Numbered from the stretch's first letter, positions 1-10,174 are shown. The stretch is 64,000 nucleotides of DNA from Saccharicrinis sp963677655 (GCA_963677655.1 OY782088.1); one strand, 5' to 3'. Notes: generated from the sequence alone by a model not told the origin. Program-made: numbers and translations.

Positions 1-125
1 ATTCCATTTTTATTTCCTACTGCAACAATTGGGTGATTATTTGCCGCTAATTTTTTAATTGCTTTATTTGAATATCTCTCAGGATTTTCACTTGCTCCAA
101 TTACAAGGGTTTTCTTTGCAACCAT
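1..125 (-). CDS. CoA-binding domain protein (YccU-like), N-terminal fragment
   Basis: The gene starts with ATG at 123-125 and runs off the left edge, so only about 41 residues are visible. They read MVAKKTLVIGAS, then ENPERYSN, a Rossmann-type nucleotide-binding start in which GAS followed by a P-x-R-Y-S-N motif is typical of small CoA-binding (YccU/YneT) proteins. The family usually has about 120-140 residues. Function is poorly known. The assignment rests on the N-terminal motif only. Confidence 0.6.
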   Translation of the reverse strand, partial: MVAKKTLVIGASENPERYSNKAIKKLAANNHPIVAVGNKNG

Positions 126-155
126 ATCTAAAGGGTTTAATTAATTTTTAGCTTG

Positions 156-163
156 CAAATATA
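156..163 (-). promoter_or_regulatory. Possible -7 promoter element (TATATTTG)
   Basis: On the minus strand this reads TATATTTG, matching the Bacteroidota -7 consensus TAnnTTTG, about 30 bases before the start of the CoA-binding protein gene. No TTG at the ideal -33 spacing is visible, so this is a weak call. Confidence 0.3.
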
Positions 164-204
164 ACATTTTTCAAACACAAACACATATCTATATTTTTAG
201 ATAT

Positions 205-681
205 CTATCTTTGAATTAATATTGTTGCATAGGCTGCAATTCCATCTTGGGTACCTACAAACCCAAGTTTTTCTGTTGTGGTTGCTTTAATTGCAATATC
301 ATCAACATCAATACCAATAACCTCTGCAAGTATTTTTTGCATTTCGGGAATTAAATCCTTTAACTTAGGTTTTTCAAGACATATAGTTGAATCTATATTA
401 TTAATAGAATATCCTTTAGTCGCTATTATTTCAACTGTTCTTTTTAACAAGATCTTACTATCAATCCCTTTAAAATCATTTGATGTATCAGGAAAATGAA
501 ATCCAATATCTCTCATATTGGCAGCTCCTAAAAGAGCGTCACAAATTGCATGAATTAGTACATCTCCATCTGAATGCCCTATTGACCCTTTTTCAAAGGG
601 AATATGAATTCCCCCAATCCACAATTCTTCATTTACACCTAAACGATGAACATCATAACCAAATCCTACTCTTAATTTCAT
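205..681 (-). CDS. ispF: 2-C-methyl-D-erythritol 2,4-cyclodiphosphate synthase
   Basis: IspF cyclises CDP-methylerythritol phosphate to methylerythritol cyclodiphosphate with loss of CMP in the MEP isoprenoid pathway (cytosol, homotrimer). The 158-residue length is standard. The metal ligands are visible as Asp10 and His12 in GYDVHRLG and His44 in DGDVLIHAICDALLGA. The conserved DIGFHFPDT and the C-terminal ATTTEKLGFVGTQDGI follow. The ATG at 679-681 gives the usual N-terminus (MKLRVGFGYD). It is transcribed leftwards, downstream of the porV terminator, so it probably has its own promoter. Confidence 0.96.
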   Translation of the reverse strand: MKLRVGFGYDVHRLGVNEELWIGGIHIPFEKGSIGHSDGDVLIHAICDALLGAANMRDIGFHFPDTSNDFKGIDSKILLKRTVEIIATKGYSINNIDSTICLEKPKLKDLIPEMQKILAEVIGIDVDDIAIKATTTEKLGFVGTQDGIAAYATILIQR

Positions 682-815
682 ATAGTTATAACTTAGTTTA
701 CATTTTTCTGTATCTAGAATCAGGACTTAATAACTTAAGGCGTAAATTCCTTTAATTATTATTATGTATTGCATATTGTCTTATCCTGATCATTTTAAAC
801 ATAAATAATACGTAT

Positions 816-848
816 AAAAAAACCTGAACTAAATAAAAGTTCAGGTTT
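816..848 (-). terminator. Rho-independent terminator after porV
   Basis: The stem AACCTGAACT/AGTTCAGGTT has a 7-base loop and, on the minus strand, is followed by a run of seven Ts. It lies just after the porV stop codon. Confidence 0.8.
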
Positions 849-875
849 ACAAATATATAAGATATTAAACACCTT

Positions 876-1994
876 CTATCTTCTTCTACGTCCATTTAGT
901 TCATCAAAGTTAAGACTAAGAGTAAAACGGATTGTATTTGCTAATGGATTATTTGATGCCATTGTAATAATATAAGAAGCATCAATTGTTAGCATATTAA
1001 ATTTAATTCCAGCACCAGCTGTAGCAAATTTACCATTACCTAAGGTTTCATCTTCATGATAATAACCTGCCCTTAATGCAAACTGATCAGAATAAATATA
1101 TTCTGCACCTACAGAAATCATCAAATCCTCTACCGCAAAATCACCAAAAGATTTAAAAAATGATGATGGAACAGAAATATCTTCATTATTTTCATCCTCA
1201 GCTAACTTAGCTACCATCTGACGATAAACATCTATTGTAAATCCAATTTTATTATATCTATCCACTTCTGTATTATAAGCACCTCCAATTCTTAATCTGG
1301 CAGGTAAAAAATCTTGTGTATTACCATCATCATAAGATATTTTTGAACCAATATTTGTAATGTTTAATCCGGCTGCAATATCTCCTCTTCTACCTCCCCA
1401 TTTTACATTCTCACGATAATAGAAATTTAAATCTGCTGAAAAAGCATTTCCTGGGACACCCTGTGTTCCACTACCATTTGTAATATCTGAGCGTATATAT
1501 CTAAAAGCAACAGAACCTGAAATGTAATCAGAAAGTTTTCTCGAATATGCTGCATCAATAGCAAATTCATTTGGCTTACCAGTAGAGAGTGCATTTCCTG
1601 ATTCATCAGTAAAGGTGATATTACCTAATGAAAAATAACGTAACGATGCACTTACAGTTTGTTCTTTATCTATCCTCTTAAAAAATGTAAGATAAAGTAA
1701 ATTAATATCATTTACTAGATTTCTTAACCATGGTGTATATGATAATGAAGCTCCCATATCCTGATCAAGAAATGCATATTTTGCAGAGTTCCAGTGTTGA
1801 GAATTAATATCTGGACTTGTTGCAACTCCCGCATCTCCCATCGCACCTCCTCTTGATTCAGGAGTAATATTTAAAAACGGCGTTGCTGTCGGCATTATAA
1901 CACTCTGATCAACTACATTTTGTGAATATAAATCAACCGTAACTGTCATTGCGATAGCAAAAATAACTATCAACTTAAAAAATAATCTATACAT
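876..1994 (-). CDS. porV: Type IX secretion outer-membrane shuttle protein PorV (LptO)
   Basis: This is a 372-residue outer-membrane beta-barrel of the PorV/LptO type, with an N-terminal signal peptide and short alternating strands. PorV collects T9SS cargo from the translocon and delivers it to the PorU sortase. Recognition rests on size, barrel-like composition, the early segment TPFLNITPESRGGAMGDAG typical of PorV, and the position directly downstream of porU (64-base gap). A strong terminator follows, so porU-porV is probably one transcript. A general FadL-like PorV-family paralogue is the alternative, but the porU neighbour makes that less likely. Confidence 0.92.
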   Translation of the reverse strand: MYRLFFKLIVIFAIAMTVTVDLYSQNVVDQSVIMPTATPFLNITPESRGGAMGDAGVATSPDINSQHWNSAKYAFLDQDMGASLSYTPWLRNLVNDINLLYLTFFKRIDKEQTVSASLRYFSLGNITFTDESGNALSTGKPNEFAIDAAYSRKLSDYISGSVAFRYIRSDITNGSGTQGVPGNAFSADLNFYYRENVKWGGRRGDIAAGLNITNIGSKISYDDGNTQDFLPARLRIGGAYNTEVDRYNKIGFTIDVYRQMVAKLAEDENNEDISVPSSFFKSFGDFAVEDLMISVGAEYIYSDQFALRAGYYHEDETLGNGKFATAGAGIKFNMLTIDASYIITMASNNPLANTIRFTLSLNFDELNGRRRR

Positions 1995-2058
1995 CTGTCT
2001 ATTTGTTTTCTTTCGGATTTAATTAACTACAAAGGTAAACTCAAAAAAGGGATTTTTA

Positions 2059-5000
2059 TTATGGTGTTACAATAATTTTTCCTGTAACCTTACCATTTCT
2101 TCCTGTTTCTGAGTTTATAATAATTTCATAAATATACAATCCAGCATTTACATCCGCAGTCCATTCTATAGGTGAAATTGTATTATTTAAAGATACAACA
2201 GATTCTTCTTGCTGTGAAATTAATTGACCATTTTGGGTATATATATTTATTGTGAGATTTAATATTGAATTTGGCTCATCGTGTTCGAAATAAAAATATG
2301 TAACATTTCCTTTTGTCACAGGATTAGGATAAACTGTTGATTGATCTATAACAATCGCCTTTTCTTCATCTACCTTAAAACTTGCACTTACAGATGATGA
2401 ATTATTATAAATATCCCAAGCTTTAATCGTAACCTTATGCTCTCCACTTTCCAATTGATCTAACTGATATGTAATAGAACCTTTTTTGTAACTATTAAGT
2501 TCCGGATCAAAATATGAGTTTAAAATTATAGGATTACTATTATCTTCATCAAGTACACAAGTAATGTCATGTCCTATTCCATTTCCGGTTGTATTTATAC
2601 CACTTTCATCATATAAATCAATGTATAAAACCGGAGTTGGACCCACACTTTTTACATCTTCATTATTAACTAAAACTTCAATCTCAGGCCCTTCATTATC
2701 CTCTTCTATTTCTTCAGAGAAACCACCTACAAGAACATCATCAAATGCTCCAAAGGCCTCTTTGTTATCGTCAGAAAACGCATAGTAACTAATCTTTCCG
2801 TTATCTAAATTATAACGAATATCCTTAGGCACAATAAATTCACATTCAAATTCGCCATTTACTACTTCTGATTTCCCACTAAAAACCTTTGTTGTATAAT
2901 CCTCATATTGAAAAACACCTTGATCTGTATTGTCTAGAGTTGACATTAGGGTACGTTTATCAAAGATGGATATATAAATTTCTCCATTGAAGTCTGTTTG
3001 CACATTACCTAAGGCATCAGATATTTCCCCCTGAATAACATTATGACTCAATGCCTTTAAACTATCAATCTCATTTTCTACAGAAACATTATTTAAAGTC
3101 AACGTATTCACATTATATCTTGGATAAAGAGGTTGAATTGCCGGATCTCCCAGTAAGGAGAAATTTAACTTATTCACACTACTTCCTGAATTATGCTTTG
3201 TTAACTTCATAATTTCACCTAGAGTTAAAGGCTCTCCCTCTTCATTTAGCTCAAAAATATTATCATAAAAGCTATTATTAACAATATAATTTAAACTTGA
3301 GTACACTATACGGGTTGTTGAATAAAGAGCAATTCCTCCTCCCAAATCGTGAGTGAATACTTGCTCACCTGCAGAACTTGTTTCATGATCATCATATCTA
3401 CTAAATTCACAAGTTGCAGTTACAAATATGGGTAACTTATTATAATTTTGCCATGTTTTAATTTTATCAGTGGTTACTACTCTCTCACTTGATAAAACAT
3501 CCGGACTACCATGTCCGGTATAATTAAATATTAAAGTTCCTTCATTAACTATTTCTTCTATCTTATCTACTACATCAGGATATGTTGCATTTGTAGATGT
3601 TTGTATTTTCTCATAAGCATCAAAATAAATCTTATTAATATCAAATTTTGGATATAAAAGATTAACTTTTTCCGCTAATTTGTTAGCATCTTCCATATGA
3701 ATATTACTATCTCCATCATCACCTACAAAAGTTATCTGACTTTTCCATGAATCCATGGATTGTTCATATAAATATCTATAGGTTTTGTCGACTGCATTTT
3801 CTGCCTCTTCTAATGTATTAACAGGGAAACGGCCAATACCAATGTCTATTTTTTCTGTGGTAATTCCACTACCTTCATCATCATCCAACAATCCGAAATA
3901 ATCATCTGAAACATATGAATTTGTTTGATGTATTGAATTATCAGATTGAAAAGTAATTACCTTACAATATTCAGAACCAGGTCTGTTATCAAAAGATCCA
4001 TCTCCAAAAAGCAATAAATTTTTTGGTTTTAAGTCTTCATCTGAACCGGCTCTATCATAGAACATTTTCACAAAACTTCTAATGGCAGTTACATCTGGCT
4101 TTCCGGATGAAAATTCATTATAAACCTGATCTGTTGTAGCTACACAATAGGTTAATCCATTATATTCTTTATGGATTTCTCCCAATCGAATTGCTTCATC
4201 CTCAAATTCAGGATAACAAACAATAACAAAATCAACATTCTCCAAGCCATGTAAATTTTGATTATCTACGTCACCTACTAATTCAGGAGCTGGGAATGAA
4301 CCAGAAGTATCAAATGCTACAAACTCTTTTGCATTAGATGTTGTATAATTAAATGATAAATCATTACCGCTTAATGAAGTATTTACATTTAATGGAATTA
4401 ATGGATTTGTGACATCCCAAAGAACAAGCGAATTTAGCGTAGTTTGAATATTAAATTTTAAATTTTCTTCAAGTTGATTTGGATTTACATATCTAAATAA
4501 CAATTCATCTTCATCAAACTCTAAATTCCTATATGCATTTATTGAAATATAATCAAGATAACCAATAGAAGATGTAGCATTATTATAATCAATAGTTATA
4601 TCTATATCATCATCTACAGGAGTAATTGATGTATTAATAATTCCTTCACGTACAAAATACCCTAAATTATCTCCGGATGTAATACTGGATATCGTTCTAC
4701 TTCCTACATCAGTACCTTCGCAAGATACTTTAAACGTTGCTGAGGATGTAGATCTGCTGGCAAGAGCTACATATATGTTTCCTTCTCGACTAAGGTCGAT
4801 ATTTGGAAAAGAAAATGAAAAATCCTGTGAAGGATTACTATAATATTCAAACTTTTCACCTAACCACTTATTGCCTGAACTAATTAAATTTAAATTATTT
4901 TCTTCGTGATAATTGTAATCAACAAACTGATTTATCTCTGTATCATATTCTACAGGTTGTAAATCTGTATTTTCAATACTCTTTGATGCATCTTGTTTTT

Positions 5001-5844
5001 CTGTTATAAAATAATAGGAATAATCACTATACGGATGCTTTTCATGCAAATACATCTTTCTTGAATAGTTATATTCCCATACTACTGGACCTTGTGCATA
5101 AAAATATACTGCATCTCCATAATGCAAAATAGCATTTTCAACTAAATCATCTTCTCTGTAATCGCTATTCTTTCTTGGCAACAGTGCACCTCCATTTCCA
5201 TAAATCCCAACGTTTGCAGGGTTTGAAATACCCCATTCCTTAAGTTTGGCATAAGTAATTTTATAAATGCCTGTGTCGTCCACTCTAATTTTTTTCCAAG
5301 TTCCTGTATTCAATACTGAGTTATCAACATATCCATTTACATCATCTGTAGATTTCAAACTTTTAATTTGCTCCAATTGATAATCAACAATAATATTGTA
5401 TGAAATTAATTTTTGAAAGCAAGTGGCCTGACTTTCTTTAATTAAGGGAACTAAGGTTAAATCTATATAATATTGATTTCCAGAATGAGTAAGATTTACA
5501 TTATAAGTAATATCTTCTGAAAACAAATAATTATTAAATTCTTTGTACTCTTCTGGCAATGGCCATACAAATTCTTTATTTTCAATCGATATATTAATTG
5601 AATTTATATCGATATTATCAGGTAGAATAAAGCTCTCGAAATATGTAGGCAGATTAGTTTCTTCATCCAATCCATCCATACCTATAAAATTTAAGTTTAT
5701 CTTTTCATCTTCTCCTTCCATAAACCTGATAGGATCATTCCATTCAATTGCACGATGGAATGTTAAAGTTTCCTGACTGAAAATATTAAAAGACAAAAGG
5801 AAAAAACATCCCCACACCCATAACCTAAATATACTCATCGCCAT
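2059..5844 (-). CDS. porU: Type IX secretion C-terminal sortase PorU (family C25 peptidase)
   Basis: PorU removes the C-terminal sorting domain of T9SS cargo and attaches the protein to the cell surface. The 1261-residue protein has a signal peptide, a long N-terminal region and a gingipain-type C25 domain. The catalytic His is in FNYTGHGSPDVLSS (near residue 776) and the Cys in FVTATCEFSRYDD (near residue 810). A T9SS-type C-terminal domain begins at VYPNPVTKGNVTYFYF. The start used is MAMSIFRLW; the ATG two codons later is equally possible. It is divergent from gldJ, as in other Bacteroidota. Confidence 0.95.
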   Translation of the reverse strand: MAMSIFRLWVWGCFFLLSFNIFSQETLTFHRAIEWNDPIRFMEGEDEKINLNFIGMDGLDEETNLPTYFESFILPDNIDINSINISIENKEFVWPLPEEYKEFNNYLFSEDITYNVNLTHSGNQYYIDLTLVPLIKESQATCFQKLISYNIIVDYQLEQIKSLKSTDDVNGYVDNSVLNTGTWKKIRVDDTGIYKITYAKLKEWGISNPANVGIYGNGGALLPRKNSDYREDDLVENAILHYGDAVYFYAQGPVVWEYNYSRKMYLHEKHPYSDYSYYFITEKQDASKSIENTDLQPVEYDTEINQFVDYNYHEENNLNLISSGNKWLGEKFEYYSNPSQDFSFSFPNIDLSREGNIYVALASRSTSSATFKVSCEGTDVGSRTISSITSGDNLGYFVREGIINTSITPVDDDIDITIDYNNATSSIGYLDYISINAYRNLEFDEDELLFRYVNPNQLEENLKFNIQTTLNSLVLWDVTNPLIPLNVNTSLSGNDLSFNYTTSNAKEFVAFDTSGSFPAPELVGDVDNQNLHGLENVDFVIVCYPEFEDEAIRLGEIHKEYNGLTYCVATTDQVYNEFSSGKPDVTAIRSFVKMFYDRAGSDEDLKPKNLLLFGDGSFDNRPGSEYCKVITFQSDNSIHQTNSYVSDDYFGLLDDDEGSGITTEKIDIGIGRFPVNTLEEAENAVDKTYRYLYEQSMDSWKSQITFVGDDGDSNIHMEDANKLAEKVNLLYPKFDINKIYFDAYEKIQTSTNATYPDVVDKIEEIVNEGTLIFNYTGHGSPDVLSSERVVTTDKIKTWQNYNKLPIFVTATCEFSRYDDHETSSAGEQVFTHDLGGGIALYSTTRIVYSSLNYIVNNSFYDNIFELNEEGEPLTLGEIMKLTKHNSGSSVNKLNFSLLGDPAIQPLYPRYNVNTLTLNNVSVENEIDSLKALSHNVIQGEISDALGNVQTDFNGEIYISIFDKRTLMSTLDNTDQGVFQYEDYTTKVFSGKSEVVNGEFECEFIVPKDIRYNLDNGKISYYAFSDDNKEAFGAFDDVLVGGFSEEIEEDNEGPEIEVLVNNEDVKSVGPTPVLYIDLYDESGINTTGNGIGHDITCVLDEDNSNPIILNSYFDPELNSYKKGSITYQLDQLESGEHKVTIKAWDIYNNSSSVSASFKVDEEKAIVIDQSTVYPNPVTKGNVTYFYFEHDEPNSILNLTINIYTQNGQLISQQEESVVSLNNTISPIEWTADVNAGLYIYEIIINSETGRNGKVTGKIIVTP

Positions 5845-5903
5845 TAGTTATTTTACCTCACACATAAGTTAAACGTATTTAAACAAATCTTGTTTTAATA
5901 TTT

Positions 5904-5911
5904 CAAACATA
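5904..5911 (-). promoter_or_regulatory. Candidate -7 element for porU-porV
   Basis: The minus strand reads TATGTTTG (TAnnTTTG) about 60 bases before porU in the 317-bp divergent porU/gldJ intergenic region. The -33 element is not well placed. The remaining intergenic sequence is very AT-rich, with no other structure that I can identify. Confidence 0.35.
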
Positions 5912-6073
5912 AAATAAAAAAACACAAAAAAATAAATATCAAATACGAAATTCAGTTTTAAAACGTTTATAAATACACATTATTGTAAAGGTAGAAACAT
6001 TTAATAATAGGTTATTTTAAAATAAAAACATAAAAAAACTTTAAAGAATAATTTTTTGATTATAACCTTTTTC

Positions 6074-6081
6074 TATTTTTG
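6074..6081 (+). promoter_or_regulatory. Candidate -7 element for gldJ
   Basis: TATTTTTG matches TAnnTTTG about 80 bases before gldJ, giving a leader of roughly 75 bases. A TTG at 6056-6058 is about 15 bases upstream, shorter than the usual 19, so the -33 match is imperfect. Confidence 0.4.
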
Positions 6082-6161
6082 CAGTATAAGGCTCAAGATG
6101 CATTTATTTTTAATGCATAATTAAACCTTAAAAAAAGAAAACTTTAAGATTATAATTCGCT

Positions 6162-7652
6162 ATGAAGCTTAAAACTAGATTTTTTTACACTGTACTTGCA
6201 TTAAGCTTGGTTACTATTACTTCTTGTAGCAAAGGTGGTTCAGGTAATGTTTCCTCTTCAACAGGCTGGGAATACAACACCCCAGATAACGGAGGATTCG
6301 AATATTATGCCGGATATGAACAAAACACTGGTCCAGGTTTACGTTTTATTGAAGGTGGTACATTTATAATGGGTAGAGTAGAACAAGATGTACTTTATGA
6401 TTGGAACAACACTCCTCGTAGAGTAACAGTTCCTTCATTCTATATGGATGAAACAGAAGTTCGAAATGTTGACTACCGTGAATATTTATATTGGATTAAC
6501 AGAGTTTTTCTTGATTACCCTGAAGTATACAAAAAAGCTCTTCCTGATACATTAGTTTGGCGTAGACCTTTAGCTTATAACGAGCCAATGGTTGAAAATT
6601 ATTTACGTCATACTGCATATAGCGAATACCCTGTTGTTGGAGTAAACTGGTTACAAGCATCTGACTTTTGTCAATGGCGTACAGACAGGGTAAATGAAAA
6701 GATTCTTATTGATATGGGAATTCTTGATATGGATGTTAATCAACAAGGAGAAAACAATTTTAATACAGAAGCTTATTTATTAGGTCAATATGATGGTATT
6801 GCTGGAAAAAGACCAATGCCTGACTTAGATCCAAATAAAGATAGTCGTCGTGTTCGTTGGGAAGATGGTATATTATTACCACGCTATCGCCTCCCAACCG
6901 AGGCTGAATGGGAATATGCAGCTCTTGGTTTAATTGGTAACTCTCAAGAAGAAAGATTAACTAACAGAAGAATCTATCCTTGGGATGGACATATTACCAG
7001 AAATGCTGATCCAAAAGAACGTGGTAGAATGATGGCTAACTTCGTAAGAAGCCGAGGTGACTACATGGGTATGGCAGGAGATCTTAATGATGGTGGAGAT
7101 ATTACTGTTGATGTTCACTCATATTATCCAAACGATTATGGTTTATATTGTATGGCTGGTAATGTTAATGAGTGGGTAGCTGATGTATATCGTCCTTTAT
7201 CATTTGACGAGGTTGACGAATTCAGTCCATTCCGTGGTAACGTATTTAAAACAAAAGTTCTTGACGAAGAAGGTTATGTTGTAGAAAAAGATAGTTTAGG
7301 TAGAATCAGATACCGTGATGAAACCGATAAAGACATCTTAGATAGAAAAAATTATAGAACTTCTGATAACATTAACTTTGGTGATGGAGATGCTCAGTCA
7401 AATATCAATGCAGCAAATGAGTGGTTAGACAACGAGCAGGAGACTAAAGATATGTATGGTGCACATACAGGTAAAATGGGTTCACTTGTTTCTGATAGAA
7501 CCAGAGTATACAAAGGTGGTTCATGGAGAGATAGAGCTTACTGGTTAAGTCCAGGTACACGCAGATACTTAGATGAGCGTGAAGCTAGAGACGATTTAGG
7601 ATTTAGATGTGCAATGACCAGAGTAGGAAGTCCGGTTACAAATAAAAAATAG
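6162..7652 (+). CDS. gldJ: Gliding motility/T9SS lipoprotein GldJ
   Basis: GldJ is an outer-membrane lipoprotein with a formylglycine-generating-enzyme (FGE/SUMF1) fold that is needed for T9SS function and gliding. The lipobox ends at Cys22 (TITSC). FGE motifs are visible: FIEGGTFIMGR, RLPTEAEWEYAAL, AGNVNEWVADVY, YKGGSWRDRAYW and DLGFRCAMTR. The length of 496 residues is near the usual size for GldJ/GldK. GldK (PorK) is a paralogue, but it normally sits with porL-porM-porN, whereas porU on one side and murF on the other is the gldJ context. A strong terminator follows. Confidence 0.88.
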   Translation: MKLKTRFFYTVLALSLVTITSCSKGGSGNVSSSTGWEYNTPDNGGFEYYAGYEQNTGPGLRFIEGGTFIMGRVEQDVLYDWNNTPRRVTVPSFYMDETEVRNVDYREYLYWINRVFLDYPEVYKKALPDTLVWRRPLAYNEPMVENYLRHTAYSEYPVVGVNWLQASDFCQWRTDRVNEKILIDMGILDMDVNQQGENNFNTEAYLLGQYDGIAGKRPMPDLDPNKDSRRVRWEDGILLPRYRLPTEAEWEYAALGLIGNSQEERLTNRRIYPWDGHITRNADPKERGRMMANFVRSRGDYMGMAGDLNDGGDITVDVHSYYPNDYGLYCMAGNVNEWVADVYRPLSFDEVDEFSPFRGNVFKTKVLDEEGYVVEKDSLGRIRYRDETDKDILDRKNYRTSDNINFGDGDAQSNINAANEWLDNEQETKDMYGAHTGKMGSLVSDRTRVYKGGSWRDRAYWLSPGTRRYLDEREARDDLGFRCAMTRVGSPVTNKK

Positions 7653-7673
7653 CGAATCAATAAATATTTTCAG

Positions 7674-7707
7674 AAAGGCTAACTTAATAAGTTAGCCTTT
7701 TTTTTAT
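7674..7707 (+). terminator. Rho-independent terminator after gldJ
   Basis: A 12-base perfect stem AAAGGCTAACTT/AAGTTAGCCTTT with a 3-base loop is followed by an unbroken T tract, 22 bases after the gldJ stop. Confidence 0.92.
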
Positions 7708-7804
7708 TTTTGTTTCTAGATTTAATAGAAAATACTTTAAGTATTTTTCAGTTAAACATCGTACACAATCAACAAATTATAAAAAACTTAACGCATTTCT
7801 TTTG

Positions 7805-9097
7805 ATGATAAACATTGTAGACATATATAACTTATTTCTGAAATCAACAGGAGTATGTACCGACACTCGTTCAATTAAACAGGACAGTATATTTTTTGCT
7901 TTAAAAGGTGCTAATTTCAATGGTAACAAATTTGCAGAGCAAGCATTAAATCAAGGTGCTCAATATGCGATTGTAGATGAAGAGGAGTTTAAAGTCAATG
8001 ATAATATCATATTAGTTGATGATGTTCTAAAAACACTACAAAACCTTGCCAATTACCACAGAAATCAATTAAATATCCCAATAGTTGGAATTACAGGTAC
8101 AAATGGCAAAACAACAACAAAAGAACTTATTAAAGCTGTTCTTGAAACATCGTTTAAGGTGTTTGCAACTCAAGGAAATTTAAACAATCACATTGGAGTT
8201 CCCCTAACATTACTTTCTATGGACCAAAATACCGAAATAGGAATTATTGAAATGGGAGCTAATCATCAAAAAGAAATAGAATTCCTTTGTAATATAGCTG
8301 ATCCTGATTACGGAATCATCACAAATGTAGGTAAAGCTCATCTAGAAGGCTTTGGCTCTTTTGAAGGAGTTAAGCAGACTAAATCAGAATTATACAGACA
8401 TATTGAATCTAAAAATGGAGTATTATTTATTAATTCTGACAATAAGCACCTAAAAGAGATGATTCAATCTGGTGCAAAAATAGTCTCATATGGAAGAGAA
8501 AGCTTTAATAAAGTTGTTTTATGCGAATTATATGAAAGTGATTTCTTAAGTTTTTCTTGTGGTATCAATTGTAGTGAAACTGAAGTTAAAACTAATTTAG
8601 TTGGTAAATACAATGCTGAAAATGTGTTGGCAGCCATGACTATTGGTTTATATTTTAAAGTTTCAAAAAGTAATATTCTAAATGCAATAAAAAGCTACAA
8701 ACCTACTAACAACAGATCGCAACTCGAGATAACTCCAAATAACAAGGTATTATTTGATGCTTATAATGCAAATCCTACAAGCATGGAAGCTTCATTAAAA
8801 AACTTTGTTTCAATGCAGGGAAATAACAAAGTTCTTATACTTGGAGAAATGAAAGAATTGGGTTCAGCCAGCTTATTGGAGCATAAAAAGGTAGTTGACT
8901 TTTTAAAAAATAAGAATTTGAAGATCTTCCTTGTTGGTAAAAACTATAAAGATCTTATTTCAGATACTTCATTTGCTTACTTTAGTGATGTAGAGAGTTT
9001 ATACAAACACATAGAAAATTCTCCAATCAAAAAATCATTCATAATGATTAAAGGGTCCAGAAGTAATCAATTAGAAAAAATTAAAGAACTTTTATAG
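7805..9097 (+). CDS. murF: UDP-N-acetylmuramoyl-tripeptide--D-alanyl-D-alanine ligase
   Basis: MurF adds D-Ala-D-Ala to UDP-MurNAc-tripeptide, the last cytoplasmic step of peptidoglycan precursor synthesis. The ATP-binding P-loop is GITGTNGKTTTKELI, and IGIIEMGANHQKEIEFL and FDAYNANPTSMEASL are family blocks of the central and C-terminal Mur ligase domains. It is about 430 residues, slightly short but complete. I chose the ATG at 7805; a TTG three bases earlier is also in frame. The gldJ terminator separates it from the upstream gene, so it probably has its own promoter. Confidence 0.95.
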   Translation: MINIVDIYNLFLKSTGVCTDTRSIKQDSIFFALKGANFNGNKFAEQALNQGAQYAIVDEEEFKVNDNIILVDDVLKTLQNLANYHRNQLNIPIVGITGTNGKTTTKELIKAVLETSFKVFATQGNLNNHIGVPLTLLSMDQNTEIGIIEMGANHQKEIEFLCNIADPDYGIITNVGKAHLEGFGSFEGVKQTKSELYRHIESKNGVLFINSDNKHLKEMIQSGAKIVSYGRESFNKVVLCELYESDFLSFSCGINCSETEVKTNLVGKYNAENVLAAMTIGLYFKVSKSNILNAIKSYKPTNNRSQLEITPNNKVLFDAYNANPTSMEASLKNFVSMQGNNKVLILGEMKELGSASLLEHKKVVDFLKNKNLKIFLVGKNYKDLISDTSFAYFSDVESLYKHIENSPIKKSFIMIKGSRSNQLEKIKELL

Positions 9098-9136
9098 CAA
9101 CCAGAAAATCAACACACTAGAATTCAAATTACTTTT

Positions 9137-10174
9137 CTAATCCACTCTGTGCATTTCCGAAAGATCAGAAAATTTTAATTTTTTATGTATGAAAAATTGG
9201 GCAACAATAGAATGTGGATAAATCTCTTTATGATCCCAATCTATTGAAAGTCTAAGGTTTTCCTTTCGTTTTTTATACATTAAACGAAATTTAGAATAGA
9301 AATCACAATGAGCTAACAAAACAGAATAAAAATTTTTAAATTCACCCGATAAAATAAATTTCAATCCTGCCACTCCATCCAACACCATCCGTTGTAAAAG
9401 CTTTACAAAAAACTTGCGATGAGGAAGGTTCTTTAATAATAAAAACAAATTATTTCTAAAATTTAAAAACACTTTTCTTGGATCATTATAATCAAGTGTA
9501 GCACCACCCAGATGGAAGACCTCACTATTTCCCACATAACGTATTTTCCAACCTCTGTTTTTTAAACGCCAGCATAAATCTATCTCCTCCATGTGAGCAA
9601 AAAAATCTTCATCCAGACCACCTAATTCATAGTAAAGATTTTTTCTTATCATCATTGCAGCTCCACTCGCCCAAAACACATCTGCAGATTGATCATATTG
9701 TCCGAGATCTTTTTCTATCTCATTAAATATTCTCCCTTTACAAAAAACAAAGCCATACCTATCGATATACCCTCCTGCAGCTCCTGCATATTCAAATAAG
9801 TCAGGATTTCGATAACTTTTAATTTTAGGGACGCAAACTGCAACCTGAGGATTTTCATCCATCTCCTTAATTAAAGGTTGTATCCAGTTTTCAGCAGGAG
9901 CAACATCAGAATTTAATAAAACAACATACTCAGCATCTAATTGCTTTAGTGCTCGGTTATAGCCACCTGTAAACCCATAATTCCGATCTAATACAATTAC
10001 TTTTACTGTTGGAAAGTCCGATTTTAAAATTTCTAAAGATTGGTCTGTTGACGCATTATCTGCAACAACAACTTCCACTTCAGGATATTTTGAATTCTCT
10101 ACTACAGAAGGAAGAAACTCTTTCAATAACTTTTCTCCATTCCAGTTTAATATTACAACCGCAACTTTCGTCAT
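9137..10174 (-). CDS. Family 2 glycosyltransferase
   Basis: This GT-A fold glycosyltransferase of 345 residues resembles rhamnosyltransferase/WbbL-type enzymes. The N-terminus VAVVILNWNGEKLL, the metal-binding region VLLNSDVAP, and the acceptor region FWASGAAMMIRK with HMEEIDLCWRLK are typical. It most likely transfers a sugar in surface glycan or lipid A-linked polysaccharide assembly; the substrate cannot be read from sequence. Its ATG overlaps the stop of the acyltransferase gene by one base (TAATG), so it is translationally coupled in the mtaB operon. Confidence 0.88.
   Translation of the reverse strand: MTKVAVVILNWNGEKLLKEFLPSVVENSKYPEVEVVVADNASTDQSLEILKSDFPTVKVIVLDRNYGFTGGYNRALKQLDAEYVVLLNSDVAPAENWIQPLIKEMDENPQVAVCVPKIKSYRNPDLFEYAGAAGGYIDRYGFVFCKGRIFNEIEKDLGQYDQSADVFWASGAAMMIRKNLYYELGGLDEDFFAHMEEIDLCWRLKNRGWKIRYVGNSEVFHLGGATLDYNDPRKVFLNFRNNLFLLLKNLPHRKFFVKLLQRMVLDGVAGLKFILSGEFKNFYSVLLAHCDFYSKFRLMYKKRKENLRLSIDWDHKEIYPHSIVAQFFIHKKLKFSDLSEMHRVD

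Noticed and set aside
6162..7652. GldK/PorK instead of GldJ
   Set aside because: PorK normally precedes porL-porM-porN, none of which is here. The porU and murF neighbours fit gldJ.
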